NCBI GenBank assembly: GCA_017410065.1
Contig: JAFQRL010000002.1
Coordinates: 1-64,000 of the forward strand
DNA: 64,000 nt
Origin: Clostridia bacterium
GTDB taxonomy: Bacteria > Bacillota > Clostridia > Oscillospirales > CAG-272
Reading direction: 5' to 3'
In this document: positions 43,137-51,971 of the stretch, piece by piece
How positions within the stretch are numbered: position 1 is the stretch's first letter
Layout of the letters: every line of letters begins with the position of its first letter
Position numbers and translations under genes: made by a program
Notes under the pieces: generated by a model
Database searches by the model: none
The model's input: the letters and a program-made list of their open reading frames with translations, nothing else
What the model was told of the DNA's origin: nothing

Positions 43137-43616
43137 TTAAATATCAAGCACAGCCATAATTTCTCTCTGCGCTGCACATTGAGCCTCTTCCTCGTCCTTA
43201 CCAAGCTCGTGGTCGTAGCCGAGAAGATGAAGCATAGAGTGCACCGTGAGGAATGCAACCTCCTCAAGGAAGGTGTTGCCAAGCTCCCTTGCCTGCTCCT
43301 CTGCGCGCTCAAGGGATATAACTATATCGCCGAGAGGAATTAACTCATCCTCGGGAATAAGCTCATCCTCCGAGGCAAAATCGTACATCGGGAAGGAAAG
43401 CACGTCGGTTGGAGAATCCTTCCCTCTGTATTCCGAATTGAGCTCCTTGATATAAGCATTATCGCAGAAGGTAACGGACACCTCGCAGTCCTTGTCGAAG
43501 CCCTCGTGGGTGAGCACGGCGAGTACGGCACGCCTAATCGTATATTTGAAATAGTAATCCAGAGCCTCGTGGTCGACCGTTCTGGAAAAATTGATCAAAA
43601 GCTTGTTATCTTCCAT
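43137..43616 (-). CDS. ybeY: rRNA maturation RNase YbeY
   Basis: 159 aa. The metal-binding motif is HSMLHLLGYDHE (HxxxHxxxxxH), with the LNxxYRGKDSPTDVLSFP segment before it. Acts in 16S rRNA 3'-end processing. AGAGG precedes the ATG at 43616. Confidence 0.95.
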   Translation of the reverse strand: MEDNKLLINFSRTVDHEALDYYFKYTIRRAVLAVLTHEGFDKDCEVSVTFCDNAYIKELNSEYRGKDSPTDVLSFPMYDFASEDELIPEDELIPLGDIVISLERAEEQARELGNTFLEEVAFLTVHSMLHLLGYDHELGKDEEEAQCAAQREIMAVLDI

Positions 43617-43628
43617 TTTAAATACCTC

Positions 43629-44636
43629 TTATTTCTTATCGGTAACTTTGAATTTCTTCGCCTGAGCCTCACGCTCATAGCTCTCATAAGCCGAAATTAT
43701 CTTGCGAACAAGATGATGGCGCACAACGTCGCGCTCGGTAAAGTGATGAATACCGATCCCCTCGATATTCTCAAGGATCTTTGCGGCAATTGAAAGTCCG
43801 CTCTTTTTACCAAATGGCAGGTCTGTTTGAGAAAGGTCTCCCGTAACAACCGCCTTTGAATTAAAGCCGAGGCGTGTAAGAAACATTTTCATCTGCTCGG
43901 GAGTCGTGTTCTGCGCCTCGTCAAGAATAATAAACGAATCGTCAAGAGTTCTGCCTCGCATATACGCAAGAGGGGCTATTTCTATCGTGCCGCGCTCCAT
44001 ATGCCTCTGATAATTCTCCGCGCCGAGCATCTCAAAGAGTGCGTCGTAAAGAGGGCGAAGATATGGATCGATCTTGCTTTGAAGATCTCCCGGAAGAAAG
44101 CCGAGTCTCTCTCCAGCCTCGACCGCGGGGCGCGTTAATATTATTCTTGACACAGCCTTATTGCGCAAAGCCTCAACAGCCATCGCAACCGCGAGAAAGG
44201 TTTTTCCCGTGCCCGCGGGTCCAAGACCGAGAACGATGGTATTCTTTCTTATAGTCTCAACGTACCTTTTCTGCCCGATGGTCTTCGCCTTTATTGGCTT
44301 GCCACGGTTAGTAACGCAGATAACGTCCTTGATAAGCTGATCGGGAGATTCATCCAGGTTATCCTTCACCAAACCGATAACGTATTCAACCCCGTTTTCG
44401 CTGATAAGCTCGCCTGCTCCGCTCATATGCTTAAGATACTCAAGCGCTCTGGCGGCAAGGTCGACGTTTTCGCCATCTCCTATAACGGAAATTGCATCTC
44501 CCTCGCCTTGAGCACTATGTCCGTTTGAGATGCGAACGTCAAATGCTCTCTCTATTATCCTGACGTTTGAATCAAATGCGCCAAATATCGCCGCAGTCAC
44601 CTCATCAGAATTTGTTAATACGATTTTTTCCTTCAT
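43629..44636 (-). CDS. phoH: PhoH family ATPase/RNA-binding protein
   Basis: 335 aa. A KH-like N-terminal segment precedes the P-loop GPAGTGKTFLA (about 138-148); FIILDEAQNTTPEQMKMFL is motif II. Family members are thought to be RNA helicase-like ATPases acting with YbeY. Confidence 0.94.
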   Translation of the reverse strand: MKEKIVLTNSDEVTAAIFGAFDSNVRIIERAFDVRISNGHSAQGEGDAISVIGDGENVDLAARALEYLKHMSGAGELISENGVEYVIGLVKDNLDESPDQLIKDVICVTNRGKPIKAKTIGQKRYVETIRKNTIVLGLGPAGTGKTFLAVAMAVEALRNKAVSRIILTRPAVEAGERLGFLPGDLQSKIDPYLRPLYDALFEMLGAENYQRHMERGTIEIAPLAYMRGRTLDDSFIILDEAQNTTPEQMKMFLTRLGFNSKAVVTGDLSQTDLPFGKKSGLSIAAKILENIEGIGIHHFTERDVVRHHLVRKIISAYESYEREAQAKKFKVTDKK

Positions 44637-44701
44637 TATCTGCTATCCAAGCAAAACGGCTGAGCCGTTATCCTCCGTTTAATTGTTTTATATTGGAGAT
44701 C

Positions 44702-45871
44702 CTATTCCGAAGAAAGCGGCACCTTAACCCCAACGTCTCTGATATAGGTTAAGTAATTTCTTGAGATATAACCGCTGTCTGTGAATTCTCCATCCGTTCT
44801 TATGCGCAAAAGATCACATCCCGAAAGAAGGCCGTGAGTTTTCTCCCTGAGTCTTGATAAAGCAACCGAAACAAGCTGAGAGTCGGTGTATTCTGTTATC
44901 TCAATCTCATAATTTTCGCCTTTAGTGACAGAAAGAGAAAGCGGAAGTGCGCACCTTCCAAAAAGCGAAAAGGTTCTTATTTCTTCTATTATATCACAGT
45001 CTTCGGGTAAATTTCCATAGTTTTTAAAAATATTTAAATCAAATCCGAAAAAATTAAGCTCAATTTCATTTATATGAGTCTTTGCGTTGATCTTTTTTTC
45101 ATATTCTCTTGAGACCTCAACCGAGACGGTGTCACTTACCCTGCCTCGCACAGTTCCGTCCGCCGAACAAAGACCTCCACCCGAGCTTTCGGGTAAAGCA
45201 CCGAGAATAAGCACGTCACCTGCCCTGACAACGTCTCCAACCTTGACCGCTGCCTGACCTTTCGTAACAGTGATCTCCTCAATAATGCAATCTGCGGTTG
45301 CAACAATATTCGAATATCCGAGCTCGGCATCCTCCTTCGGTGCATCAATAATCTCCTTTTCTATCACTTTAACGTATGCAACCGTACCGCGCCTGTTTAT
45401 ATTTATCCAGCCGATATCGGCGGAGTCGGAAAGGACCCTTGCCTCGATTTCACTTTTATCTGCTCTGATCCAGGATGTCCCAACCGAAAAGCCGCACTCC
45501 TCAAGCTCACGCCTGATAGCCGCATCCGTGAGTCGCTCATTACCCTCTATCCGCACGTCCCAAACAATACTTGAAGATAATATGATGATCATCAGCGAAG
45601 CAATTAATCCCAAAGCAAGAGCGATCTTATGGCGAAAGCTTTTTATTTTTCCAAGGAGACCAAGCCTCTCCGATTCGGTATATTCTACGCCCGATAGTGC
45701 CGAGCGCATAGCCTCTGCATCTCGCTCTCTCACGGTAAAGCTTCCCTTGCCGTTAATAATTATCGGTATGCCCTTAAGCAAGAGCCTTGTTGTTGCTCCT
45801 GCAAGATCAGCCTCTGGGATTTCTATCCTTCTGTAACCGAATATCAAACAATCAATTCTTTCCAAAGTCAA
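44702..45871 (-). CDS. yqfD: Sporulation protein YqfD
   Basis: 389 aa. One transmembrane helix at about 88-107 (IALALGLIASLMIIILSSSIV), then a POTRA-like DVRIEGNERLTDAAIRRELE segment and the C-terminal beta-rich part. The protein is required for an intact spore in Bacillus (synonym SpoVID partner genes are unrelated). I prefer TTG 45871, nine bases after GGTGGAGG; GTG 45895 in the same frame has no such site. Either overlaps yqfC. Confidence 0.9.
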   Translation of the reverse strand: MTLERIDCLIFGYRRIEIPEADLAGATTRLLLKGIPIIINGKGSFTVRERDAEAMRSALSGVEYTESERLGLLGKIKSFRHKIALALGLIASLMIIILSSSIVWDVRIEGNERLTDAAIRRELEECGFSVGTSWIRADKSEIEARVLSDSADIGWININRRGTVAYVKVIEKEIIDAPKEDAELGYSNIVATADCIIEEITVTKGQAAVKVGDVVRAGDVLILGALPESSGGGLCSADGTVRGRVSDTVSVEVSREYEKKINAKTHINEIELNFFGFDLNIFKNYGNLPEDCDIIEEIRTFSLFGRCALPLSLSVTKGENYEIEITEYTDSQLVSVALSRLREKTHGLLSGCDLLRIRTDGEFTDSGYISRNYLTYIRDVGVKVPLSSE

Positions 45872-46115
45872 AACGAATATCCTCCACCTTCCCACTGATC
45901 TCTACGGTGCTGTGCTCAAAAACCTTAACCGAAAGACGCTTTCCAACGAATGAAATTTTGCCGCCGTGCGTCTTCAGGATAACTGTCTCGCAGGATAGAT
46001 CAACAATGCTTACCACGCCGCAGACCGTTATCGACAGTCCCCTCCTCGATCTTTCCGCCTCAAGCCTGAAGCCCAAGGGTAATTGCTTCGGCGGTTTGTT
46101 TTTACTTTCTGTCAT
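45852..46115 (-). CDS. yqfC: Sporulation protein YqfC
   Basis: 87 aa, YabP/YqfC family. Core LSITVCGVVSIVDLSCETVILKTHGG and VEISGKVEDIRF match the family. First gene of the operon, overlapping yqfD by 20 nt. Confidence 0.9.
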   Translation of the reverse strand: MTESKNKPPKQLPLGFRLEAERSRRGLSITVCGVVSIVDLSCETVILKTHGGKISFVGKRLSVKVFEHSTVEISGKVEDIRFDFGKN

Positions 46116-46172
46116 TACTTTGCTCCCAAAAACATAAATCTTTATTAAAATATATGCTTGGAGAAATCAAAA

Positions 46173-47129
46173 ATGATAGAACAAAATATTTGCATAAAAA
46201 GACAAAAAAGCAAAGAAAACGTTATCACGATTCTAAAGACCGTTTTTTGTATATTTATACTAATTATTTCAGTCATTTTTGCGGAGAAAATAAAGGAAGG
46301 TGTAATATACGGAATAAGATTATCGGCGTTGTGTGTGATACCTTCGGTCTTCCCATTCTTTGTTTTAAGTGATATTATATGCACTATAAGACTTCCCTGC
46401 GGAAAATTAGCTAAAGGATTTAAGAGGCTCGTCGGGGTCAGAGGCGAGCTTTTTGACTGCTTTATATTCAGCACGGTCTGCGGCTTTGCCGTTGGAGCGA
46501 AGCTTTGCTCAGAAAAAGGAAGGGCTGTATTTCTTTCCAAAAATGAGCTGGCATGTGCTCTTTCTCTTTGCTCAAATCCGTCTCTTGGTTTTTGTGTCGG
46601 TGCCGTAGGAGCTGTGTGCTTTTCCAGTGTTGAAGCAGGACTTTTACTTTTTTGCTCTATGCTTTCAGCAACAATTATAACAGGTTTGTTTTTCAGAGAA
46701 AAGGATGTGGTCAAATCGTCATATTACGAAAATTCGGATAATATTTTGAGGCAGAGGTTTGATTTCGCGACCTCCATAAAGAACGCAGCTCTTGCCTCGC
46801 TTTCCGTTTCATCTTTTATTTTGTTCTTTTCCGCCATAGTTTCTCTCATCGAAGGCTTGAATATCGGAGAGCTTCCCCTTGCTATAATATCATCCGCTTT
46901 TGAGGTAGGCAATGCCTGCGCAAGGCTTTCCGCGCTTGATCTTCCGCGCACACTTTCGTTTCCTCTTTGCGGATTTGCTCTTGGCTTTTCGGGGCTTTCT
47001 GTCATTCTCCAAGCAAGATCGTCTGCTCTCTACTCGATACCGTTTGGGAGAATGTTTTTATTCAAATTGACCGAGGGAGTCCTCTGCGCCGCTTTTTCTC
47101 TTGCCCTATTCTGCATCATTCCTGTATAA
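46173..47129 (+). CDS. ylbJ: YlbJ-like sporulation integral membrane protein
   Basis: 318 aa, mostly hydrophobic with about seven or eight membrane helices. SALCVIPSVFPFFVLSDI, GFAVGAKLCSE and LCSNPSLGFCVGAVG correspond to the conserved YlbJ (nucleoside-recognition/gate) motifs. In Bacillus it is needed for spore cortex formation. Start at ATG 46173 with GGAG nine bases upstream; the TTG at 46158 in frame overlaps that site. Divergent from yqfC, only 57 nt apart, so both spore genes may share a regulatory region. Confidence 0.82.
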   Translation: MIEQNICIKRQKSKENVITILKTVFCIFILIISVIFAEKIKEGVIYGIRLSALCVIPSVFPFFVLSDIICTIRLPCGKLAKGFKRLVGVRGELFDCFIFSTVCGFAVGAKLCSEKGRAVFLSKNELACALSLCSNPSLGFCVGAVGAVCFSSVEAGLLLFCSMLSATIITGLFFREKDVVKSSYYENSDNILRQRFDFATSIKNAALASLSVSSFILFFSAIVSLIEGLNIGELPLAIISSAFEVGNACARLSALDLPRTLSFPLCGFALGFSGLSVILQARSSALYSIPFGRMFLFKLTEGVLCAAFSLALFCIIPV

Positions 47130-47140
47130 CAAGAAAATAA

Positions 47141-47172
47141 AAAAGCCCATAGCGCCAATTTGCACTATGGGC
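47141..47172. terminator. Bidirectional terminator
   Basis: GCCCATAG/CTATGGGC (47145-47152, 47165-47172) with a T6-type tract on the minus strand; lies between convergent ylbJ and the beta-propeller gene. Confidence 0.85.
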
Positions 47173-47184
47173 AATAGAAATTAT

Positions 47185-49038
47185 TTAAACATTTTTGCAT
47201 TTTACGACTTTAAATTCAGCTCCGAGAACATATAAATGATCACCTATACAAACACCTCTCACAAGATTTTCATCTATATTTACGTACAGAGGAACAGAGG
47301 CGATCTCAATGATTTCATATCCGTTGAAGTAAAGAAGTATATATCTTAGCTCTCCCGAATAACCGTGAACGCTCATTCCGATAAGCGATTCATCTCTGTT
47401 GATATAATACGCCTTGTATTCGCTCGGATAATAGACCTGCCTCAGAATATAGCTGTCAACTGCTCTGACGCCCTCTGCCGTCTCCTCATATACCTCAATT
47501 TTCAGATCCGTAAAGCTTTCTCTGCCAACGCCGAGAAGGAAGGAGCCGAAGTCGATAAGGCTGGTTGAAAAGCCCGTGATGGTTCCCGTGTCTTTGGACG
47601 TTATATTGCTGATATCGGATAGATCAAAGAAGAAAACAGGATCCATAAGCTCAACCGAAGTGCAAACGTACGCCTCGGTTTTATCGAATCTTGCCGACTG
47701 AACTGTCTCACCCTGCGGAGCAAACTCCTCCTTTGAGGCTATCAACTCAAGGCTCTCAAGGTCGTATATAAACAGGCTCGCCGAAACGCTGCTTCGAAAA
47801 TCGCCGGCAGAGTTCGAATCACCGTTTGATGAGGTAACGTAGCTGTGCTTATTAACAGTGGTTACTATCCTGAGCATTCCGTCATACTGATCCATCGAAA
47901 AACGGTCCTTAATACTACCCGAAACGACGATGCTGCCAACCACCGAATGTGCTCCGCCCTTATAGCTCATAATAGAAATTTCGGACTTGACCTCATATTC
48001 AACCCTACCGTCAATCTTTTTATTCTCTGTAAAGCTTCTCGTTGCATAGATACTGTCCTCCGATACGTAGACAGTATCCGAATAGGAAAGAAACGCACCT
48101 GAGCCGAGATAACCAAGGCCTTCGCACCCAAATGAGGACACGACGGTATATCTTGTTGCGGTTATCTCCACTGGGCTTATTATATTCTGCATAGGAACGA
48201 GAGCAGATTTTGAATTGACCTTAACGGAAGGAATAAAGGTTTCGGGCTTACTGTAATCCACTCCTCTGTAATTAAAATAATACTCGGTCATTACCATAAG
48301 CCTGCCGTCGACCATTCTGGAGGAGATATATTTACCATCCATTTCAGCTTTGTCTGTGACACGCATATTGTTTAGATCGCTTATATCAATGCTCAAAACC
48401 ACGGTTTTATGCTGATACTGATTATTCGTTCCGCAACTAATTGCCGTGATCAAGCCATCCTCGGCAGAAAGGTACATTTCTGCGGTTGCGCCTGAAGACA
48501 AACCAAAATTCAAATTAAGAGTGGAAACACACTCCGACTCCTCGCCCTTGATCGAATAGACCTTAAGCTTTGAATCAAGCAGCTGAAAAATATATTTATC
48601 GGTCCGCTTGATGATATCCGCCTCAACCACACCCGAAACCTGGTTATCGGTTACTTCCTCGTAGTTTCCAACGCCGCCCGAAGGTGAAGTCGGGGCAGAC
48701 GAGCCTCCCGAGGCTCCGTCCATTTCGGGTGAACCTATACCTGCACCACCGATAAGATTGCCGATCGACCACCTGTCGTTTTGCTTATCCCGATATGCAT
48801 CGATTTTCTTGATTATTGAATAATACGGGCTATCCTCATATCTTGCGAGGTTATCGTAATTGATTATTAAGGATGCTATTGGAACCAACAAAGTCAAAGT
48901 GAGGCAAGCAGCTGTTATCAGCGCAAATAGCTTGCGCCTTTTTTGTTTTCTGCTTTTGATCGCAGACGGAGATGCCTCCTCTATATAATTATCGCCTATT
49001 TCACCAAGCTCCATAAGGAGCTTTTCGTTTTTCTTCAT
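47185..49038 (-). CDS. Membrane-anchored beta-propeller protein, probable anti-sigma partner
   Basis: 617 aa. Residues 1-37 are cytoplasmic and include LLMELGEIGDNYIEEA, a short motif often found at the start of ECF-linked membrane proteins in Clostridia. A single membrane helix spans about 38-60; a Gly/Ser-rich linker follows; from about 130 the outside part begins NQVSGVVEADIIKRTDKYIF, the start of the beta-propeller domain PF09826. Its start overlaps the sigma factor stop by 4 nt. The layout (inside peptide, membrane helix, outside sensor) suggests it holds the sigma factor and releases it on an external signal; that is inference. Confidence 0.85.
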   Translation of the reverse strand: MKKNEKLLMELGEIGDNYIEEASPSAIKSRKQKRRKLFALITAACLTLTLLVPIASLIINYDNLARYEDSPYYSIIKKIDAYRDKQNDRWSIGNLIGGAGIGSPEMDGASGGSSAPTSPSGGVGNYEEVTDNQVSGVVEADIIKRTDKYIFQLLDSKLKVYSIKGEESECVSTLNLNFGLSSGATAEMYLSAEDGLITAISCGTNNQYQHKTVVLSIDISDLNNMRVTDKAEMDGKYISSRMVDGRLMVMTEYYFNYRGVDYSKPETFIPSVKVNSKSALVPMQNIISPVEITATRYTVVSSFGCEGLGYLGSGAFLSYSDTVYVSEDSIYATRSFTENKKIDGRVEYEVKSEISIMSYKGGAHSVVGSIVVSGSIKDRFSMDQYDGMLRIVTTVNKHSYVTSSNGDSNSAGDFRSSVSASLFIYDLESLELIASKEEFAPQGETVQSARFDKTEAYVCTSVELMDPVFFFDLSDISNITSKDTGTITGFSTSLIDFGSFLLGVGRESFTDLKIEVYEETAEGVRAVDSYILRQVYYPSEYKAYYINRDESLIGMSVHGYSGELRYILLYFNGYEIIEIASVPLYVNIDENLVRGVCIGDHLYVLGAEFKVVKCKNV

Positions 49039-49595
49039 ATTTCAATACCTCCTTCGGTGAGCTTTTCCTTAAGCTTTTGCCTTAACCTGTGCAGTATCAT
49101 CTTGATATTGCTTTGACTTAAACCTGTGTTTTGTGATATCTCATCGAGCTGACACATATAAAAGTATCTTTGAACGAATACGATCCTCCACTCACGCTTA
49201 AGCGAAGCAAGGAATCCGTCAAGCACAGTTCTGATCGCGAGGCTTTCAACAAGAGAGCCATCACCGCATTCGCCGTCTCCAACAACCTCCGCAAGCTCGT
49301 CAAGAGGCAGCGGTGCTTCGTAAAAGCGTTTCTGAGCTTTCCTTTTCCTCCATCTTGAGATTGCGAGATTCCTTGTCAGCTTTCCAAGAAAGGCGGAAAG
49401 CTTAGTCGGCTTATGAGGGGGTATACTGTTCCACGCGGCGGAATAGGTATCCACAACGCACTCATCAGCCTCGCCCTCGTCATAGAGAATATTATTCGCT
49501 ATATATTTGCAATATCTTCCGTACTTTCTCGCAGTTTCCTCAATCGCTGCCTCCGATCTCTTATGATATAGATCAACGATATACCTATCCTCCAC
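49035..49595 (-). CDS. ECF-type RNA polymerase sigma factor
   Basis: 186 aa. Region 2 has ADECVVDTYSAAWNSI and FLGKLTRNLAISRWRKRK; region 4 has FVQRYFYMCQLDEISQNTGLSQSNIKMILHRLR, a helix-turn-helix for the -35 box. It should direct RNA polymerase to a small regulon, possibly including its own operon. The ATG at 49595 has GAAAGGAGG 8-9 nt upstream. Confidence 0.92.
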   Translation of the reverse strand: MEDRYIVDLYHKRSEAAIEETARKYGRYCKYIANNILYDEGEADECVVDTYSAAWNSIPPHKPTKLSAFLGKLTRNLAISRWRKRKAQKRFYEAPLPLDELAEVVGDGECGDGSLVESLAIRTVLDGFLASLKREWRIVFVQRYFYMCQLDEISQNTGLSQSNIKMILHRLRQKLKEKLTEGGIEI

Positions 49596-49673
49596 GGCGC
49601 ACTTCCTCCTTTCACCTTAATACACGCAAAATAATTACCAAAAGTTACAGGTATTGAAAAATTCTTTCAATTA

Positions 49674-49702
49674 ATTTTACCATACTGTACGGTTTATGTC
49701 AA
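49674..49702 (-). promoter_or_regulatory. Promoter of the sigma factor operon
   Basis: Minus strand TTGACA (49697-49702), 17-nt spacer, TAAAAT (49674-49679), a housekeeping-type promoter. Confidence 0.7.
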
Positions 49703-49817
49703 TATTTAGCCCTATATCGAAGCTTTTCCGCCCCTCCTCTTTTCTTTACGCTCTGCTTGACCGTAATTACGGCCAAAAATAAAATTTCGATTTTTTTCGA
49801 TTTTTTCTCTAATGTGC

Positions 49818-49846
49818 TTGACAAACAGAATTCTTTGTGCTAGAAT
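49818..49846 (+). promoter_or_regulatory. Promoter of the glycine riboswitch and symporter
   Basis: TTGACA (49818-49823), 17-nt spacer, TAGAAT (49841-49846). Confidence 0.8.
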
Positions 49847-49900
49847 TTAATGCGTTAGATGAAGATAGCAGAAGCGCATAGCGTGACTGTTATTCGATAA

Positions 49901-49989
49901 CACTCCGGAGAATCCTGACGTATGAGCAGGTGCCGAAGGGGCAAGGCGCAAATAATTTGCGTTAATCTCTCAGGCAAAAGGACAGAGTT
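49901..49989 (+). ncRNA. Glycine riboswitch aptamer
   Basis: The diagnostic elements are present in order: gccgaaggggcaa (49932-49944) and aatctctcaggcaaaaggacagag (split: 49964-49986), closed by actc/gagt. Only one full aptamer is visible; the 50 bases before it may form the remnant (ghost) of the second aptamer seen in tandem types. It senses glycine. Confidence 0.9.
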
Positions 49990-50023
49990 TAATTGAATAC
50001 ACATTCTTTGTGCATTTTTAAAC

Positions 50024-50059
50024 TTTACGGAGTAGTTTTTTATCTACCCCGTATTTTTT
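50024..50059 (+). terminator. Riboswitch expression-platform terminator
   Basis: TACGGaGTAG with CTACcCCGTA (one mismatch) followed by a six-T tract, between the aptamer and the symporter gene. Confidence 0.75.
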
Positions 50060-50083
50060 ATTTAAGTTTGAAAGGACGAAAAA

Positions 50084-51601
50084 ATGGAAGCGATCACAAG
50101 CGTTATTGATTTTCTCAATAACAATCTATCGGGCTACGTTCTCGTAGCATTGCTCATCGGTATCGGTGTTTACTTTACCGTGAGAACAAGGTTTGTTCAG
50201 GTCAGATACCTTGGAGCAGGCTTTAAAAATATCTTTAAAAGAAAAGAACAAAAAGGCACTAAAAAAGGAATTTCCTCATTCCAAGCTCTTGCTACCGCTA
50301 TTGCCGCTCAGGTCGGCACGGGTAATATAGTCGGTGCCTGCGGAGCAATTCTTGTTGGCGGTCCGGGTGCCATCTTCTGGATGTGGATCATTGCATTCCT
50401 TGGAATGGCAACCAACTATGCAGAGGCCGTTCTTGCTCAAAAGACCAAGACTGTAAACCCCGACGGAAGTGTCTCGGGCGGTCCCGTACACTATATCAAA
50501 GAGGCTTTCCGCGGCAAATTCGGAAAAATCCTTGCAGGCTTCTTTGCTGTATCACTTGTAATTGCAGTCGGCTTTATCGGCGGTATGGTTCAGGCTAACT
50601 CAATTACAGGAAGTGTGGCAGGAGTTTTTGAGTCCTTCGGCGCAGATATTTCGGGATACACCTGGATCATCGGTATAGTTCTTGCTCTCCTTGCAGGCTT
50701 CGTGCTTATCGGCGGTATTAATAGACTTGCCTCCGTTGCCGAAAAGCTTGTTCCCATAATGGCAATTCTCTATCTTATCGGCGGACTTCTTGTGCTCGGA
50801 GTAAATATTAAAAACCTTCCCGAGGCTATCGGTTCCATCTTCAAGTATGCATTCCTTCCTCAAGCCCTTATCGGCGGTGGCTTCGGTTCTGCTATCGTAA
50901 AAGCAATTCAGAAGGGCGCACAGCGCGGTCTCTTTTCTAATGAAGCAGGTATGGGTACCACTCCTCACGCGCACGCACAGGCTGACGTAAAGGATCCCCA
51001 CGACCAGGGCGTTGCAGCAATGGTCGGCGTATTTATTGATACCTTCATCGTTCTTACTATGACCGCCCTCATCGTTATCACCACACTTTATAGCGGCGAC
51101 GGTCCTCTCTCTGCAATCAGCGGCAATGTGATTGATGCAAGCGGAATGTCCTATGCAGAGCTTGCCGAAAAGGTTGGTTATACAGACGGCAATATGGTAC
51201 AAAGAGCCTTCCAGATGACCTTCACAACCATCTTCGGCGGTAACGCGGCTGTTGGAAATGCGGTTGGAAGTATCTTCATTGCTATTTGCCTCTTCTTCTT
51301 TGCATTCTCAACTATCCTCAGCTGGAACTTCTTCGGTAAGATCAACTTTAATTACCTCTTTGGTAAGAAGACCACCCTTATTTATTCCATTATTTCCATC
51401 GGTTGTGTCTTCGCAGGCTCGATGTTCAAGAATTCTCTCGTTTGGGGTCTTTCCGATCTCTTCAATAATCTTATGGTTATCCCCAACGTTATGGCTCTCT
51501 TTGTGCTCGGAGGCGTTGTTGTTTCCTTAACGAAATTCCCGAATAAGCGCAACAAGCGTGCTATCGCAGAAGATCAAAATATCCCCGAGCTTAAAAAGTA
51601 A
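50084..51601 (+). CDS. AGCS family alanine/glycine:cation symporter
   Basis: 505 aa, about ten to twelve membrane helices. AAQVGTGNIVGACGAILVGG, FLGMATNYAEAVLAQK and GLFSNEAGMGTTPHAHA are family signatures. It imports alanine or glycine with sodium; the glycine riboswitch in its leader makes glycine the likely signal and a likely substrate. GAAAGGA is 7-9 nt before the ATG. No terminator is obvious before the tRNA promoter 70 nt downstream. Confidence 0.95.
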   Translation: MEAITSVIDFLNNNLSGYVLVALLIGIGVYFTVRTRFVQVRYLGAGFKNIFKRKEQKGTKKGISSFQALATAIAAQVGTGNIVGACGAILVGGPGAIFWMWIIAFLGMATNYAEAVLAQKTKTVNPDGSVSGGPVHYIKEAFRGKFGKILAGFFAVSLVIAVGFIGGMVQANSITGSVAGVFESFGADISGYTWIIGIVLALLAGFVLIGGINRLASVAEKLVPIMAILYLIGGLLVLGVNIKNLPEAIGSIFKYAFLPQALIGGGFGSAIVKAIQKGAQRGLFSNEAGMGTTPHAHAQADVKDPHDQGVAAMVGVFIDTFIVLTMTALIVITTLYSGDGPLSAISGNVIDASGMSYAELAEKVGYTDGNMVQRAFQMTFTTIFGGNAAVGNAVGSIFIAICLFFFAFSTILSWNFFGKINFNYLFGKKTTLIYSIISIGCVFAGSMFKNSLVWGLSDLFNNLMVIPNVMALFVLGGVVVSLTKFPNKRNKRAIAEDQNIPELKK

Positions 51602-51671
51602 TTGTGCGCTCGCAAAATTATTCAATAAAGATCCAAGAATAAATATCCAAGAATAATAGACAAAAAATAAC

Positions 51672-51700
51672 TTGACAAACGCTCTCCCGTGTGGTAGAAT
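51672..51700 (+). promoter_or_regulatory. Promoter of tRNA-Leu
   Basis: TTGACA (51672-51677), 17-nt spacer, TAGAAT (51695-51700), almost the same as the promoter of the glycine riboswitch. Confidence 0.8.
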
Positions 51701-51717
51701 ACTTAAGGTAATGCCAC

Positions 51718-51801
51718 GCGGGCGTGGCGGAATTGGCAGACGCGCCAGACTTAGGATCTGGTGGTACCCCCGTGCAGGTTCAAGTCCTGTCGCCCGCACC
51801 A
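51718..51801 (+). tRNA. tRNA-Leu (anticodon UAG)
   Basis: Acceptor GCGGGCG pairs with CGCCCGC; anticodon stem CCAGA/TCTGG holds the loop CTTAGGA with anticodon TAG; a variable arm (class II) follows; T-arm GCAGGTTCAAGTCCTGT; CCA is encoded. Confidence 0.96.
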
Positions 51802-51811
51802 AAGAGGAATA

Positions 51812-51846
51812 ATACGAACCTTGATAAGTCGAGGTTCGTATTTTTC
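51812..51846 (+). terminator. Terminator of tRNA-Leu
   Basis: Perfect 10-bp stem ATACGAACCT/AGGTTCGTAT (51812-51821, 51832-51841) followed by T5. Confidence 0.9.
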
Positions 51847-51894
51847 TTTACAAGGGATTACTTCGGTATTCAAATTTCTCGATAAAAAATAACG

Positions 51895-51922
51895 CAAAAG
51901 GGTGGGAACAAAATCCCACCCT
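51895..51922 (-). terminator. Terminator of the HEPN cassette; repeated GGTGGGA hairpin
   Basis: AGGGTGGGA/TCCCACCCT (51899-51907, 51914-51922) with TTTTG on the minus strand. A closely similar hairpin is at 56206-56226. Confidence 0.75.
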
Positions 51923-51971
51923 AAGTTTACTGCAAAAAACATATTTTTGCTTGATTTATTAAAAGATAACA

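Noticed and set aside
50600..51202. 200-codon minus-strand frame inside the symporter gene
   Set aside because: Antisense shadow of a strongly conserved membrane protein; composition rich in Cys, His and Asn as expected for a mirror frame.
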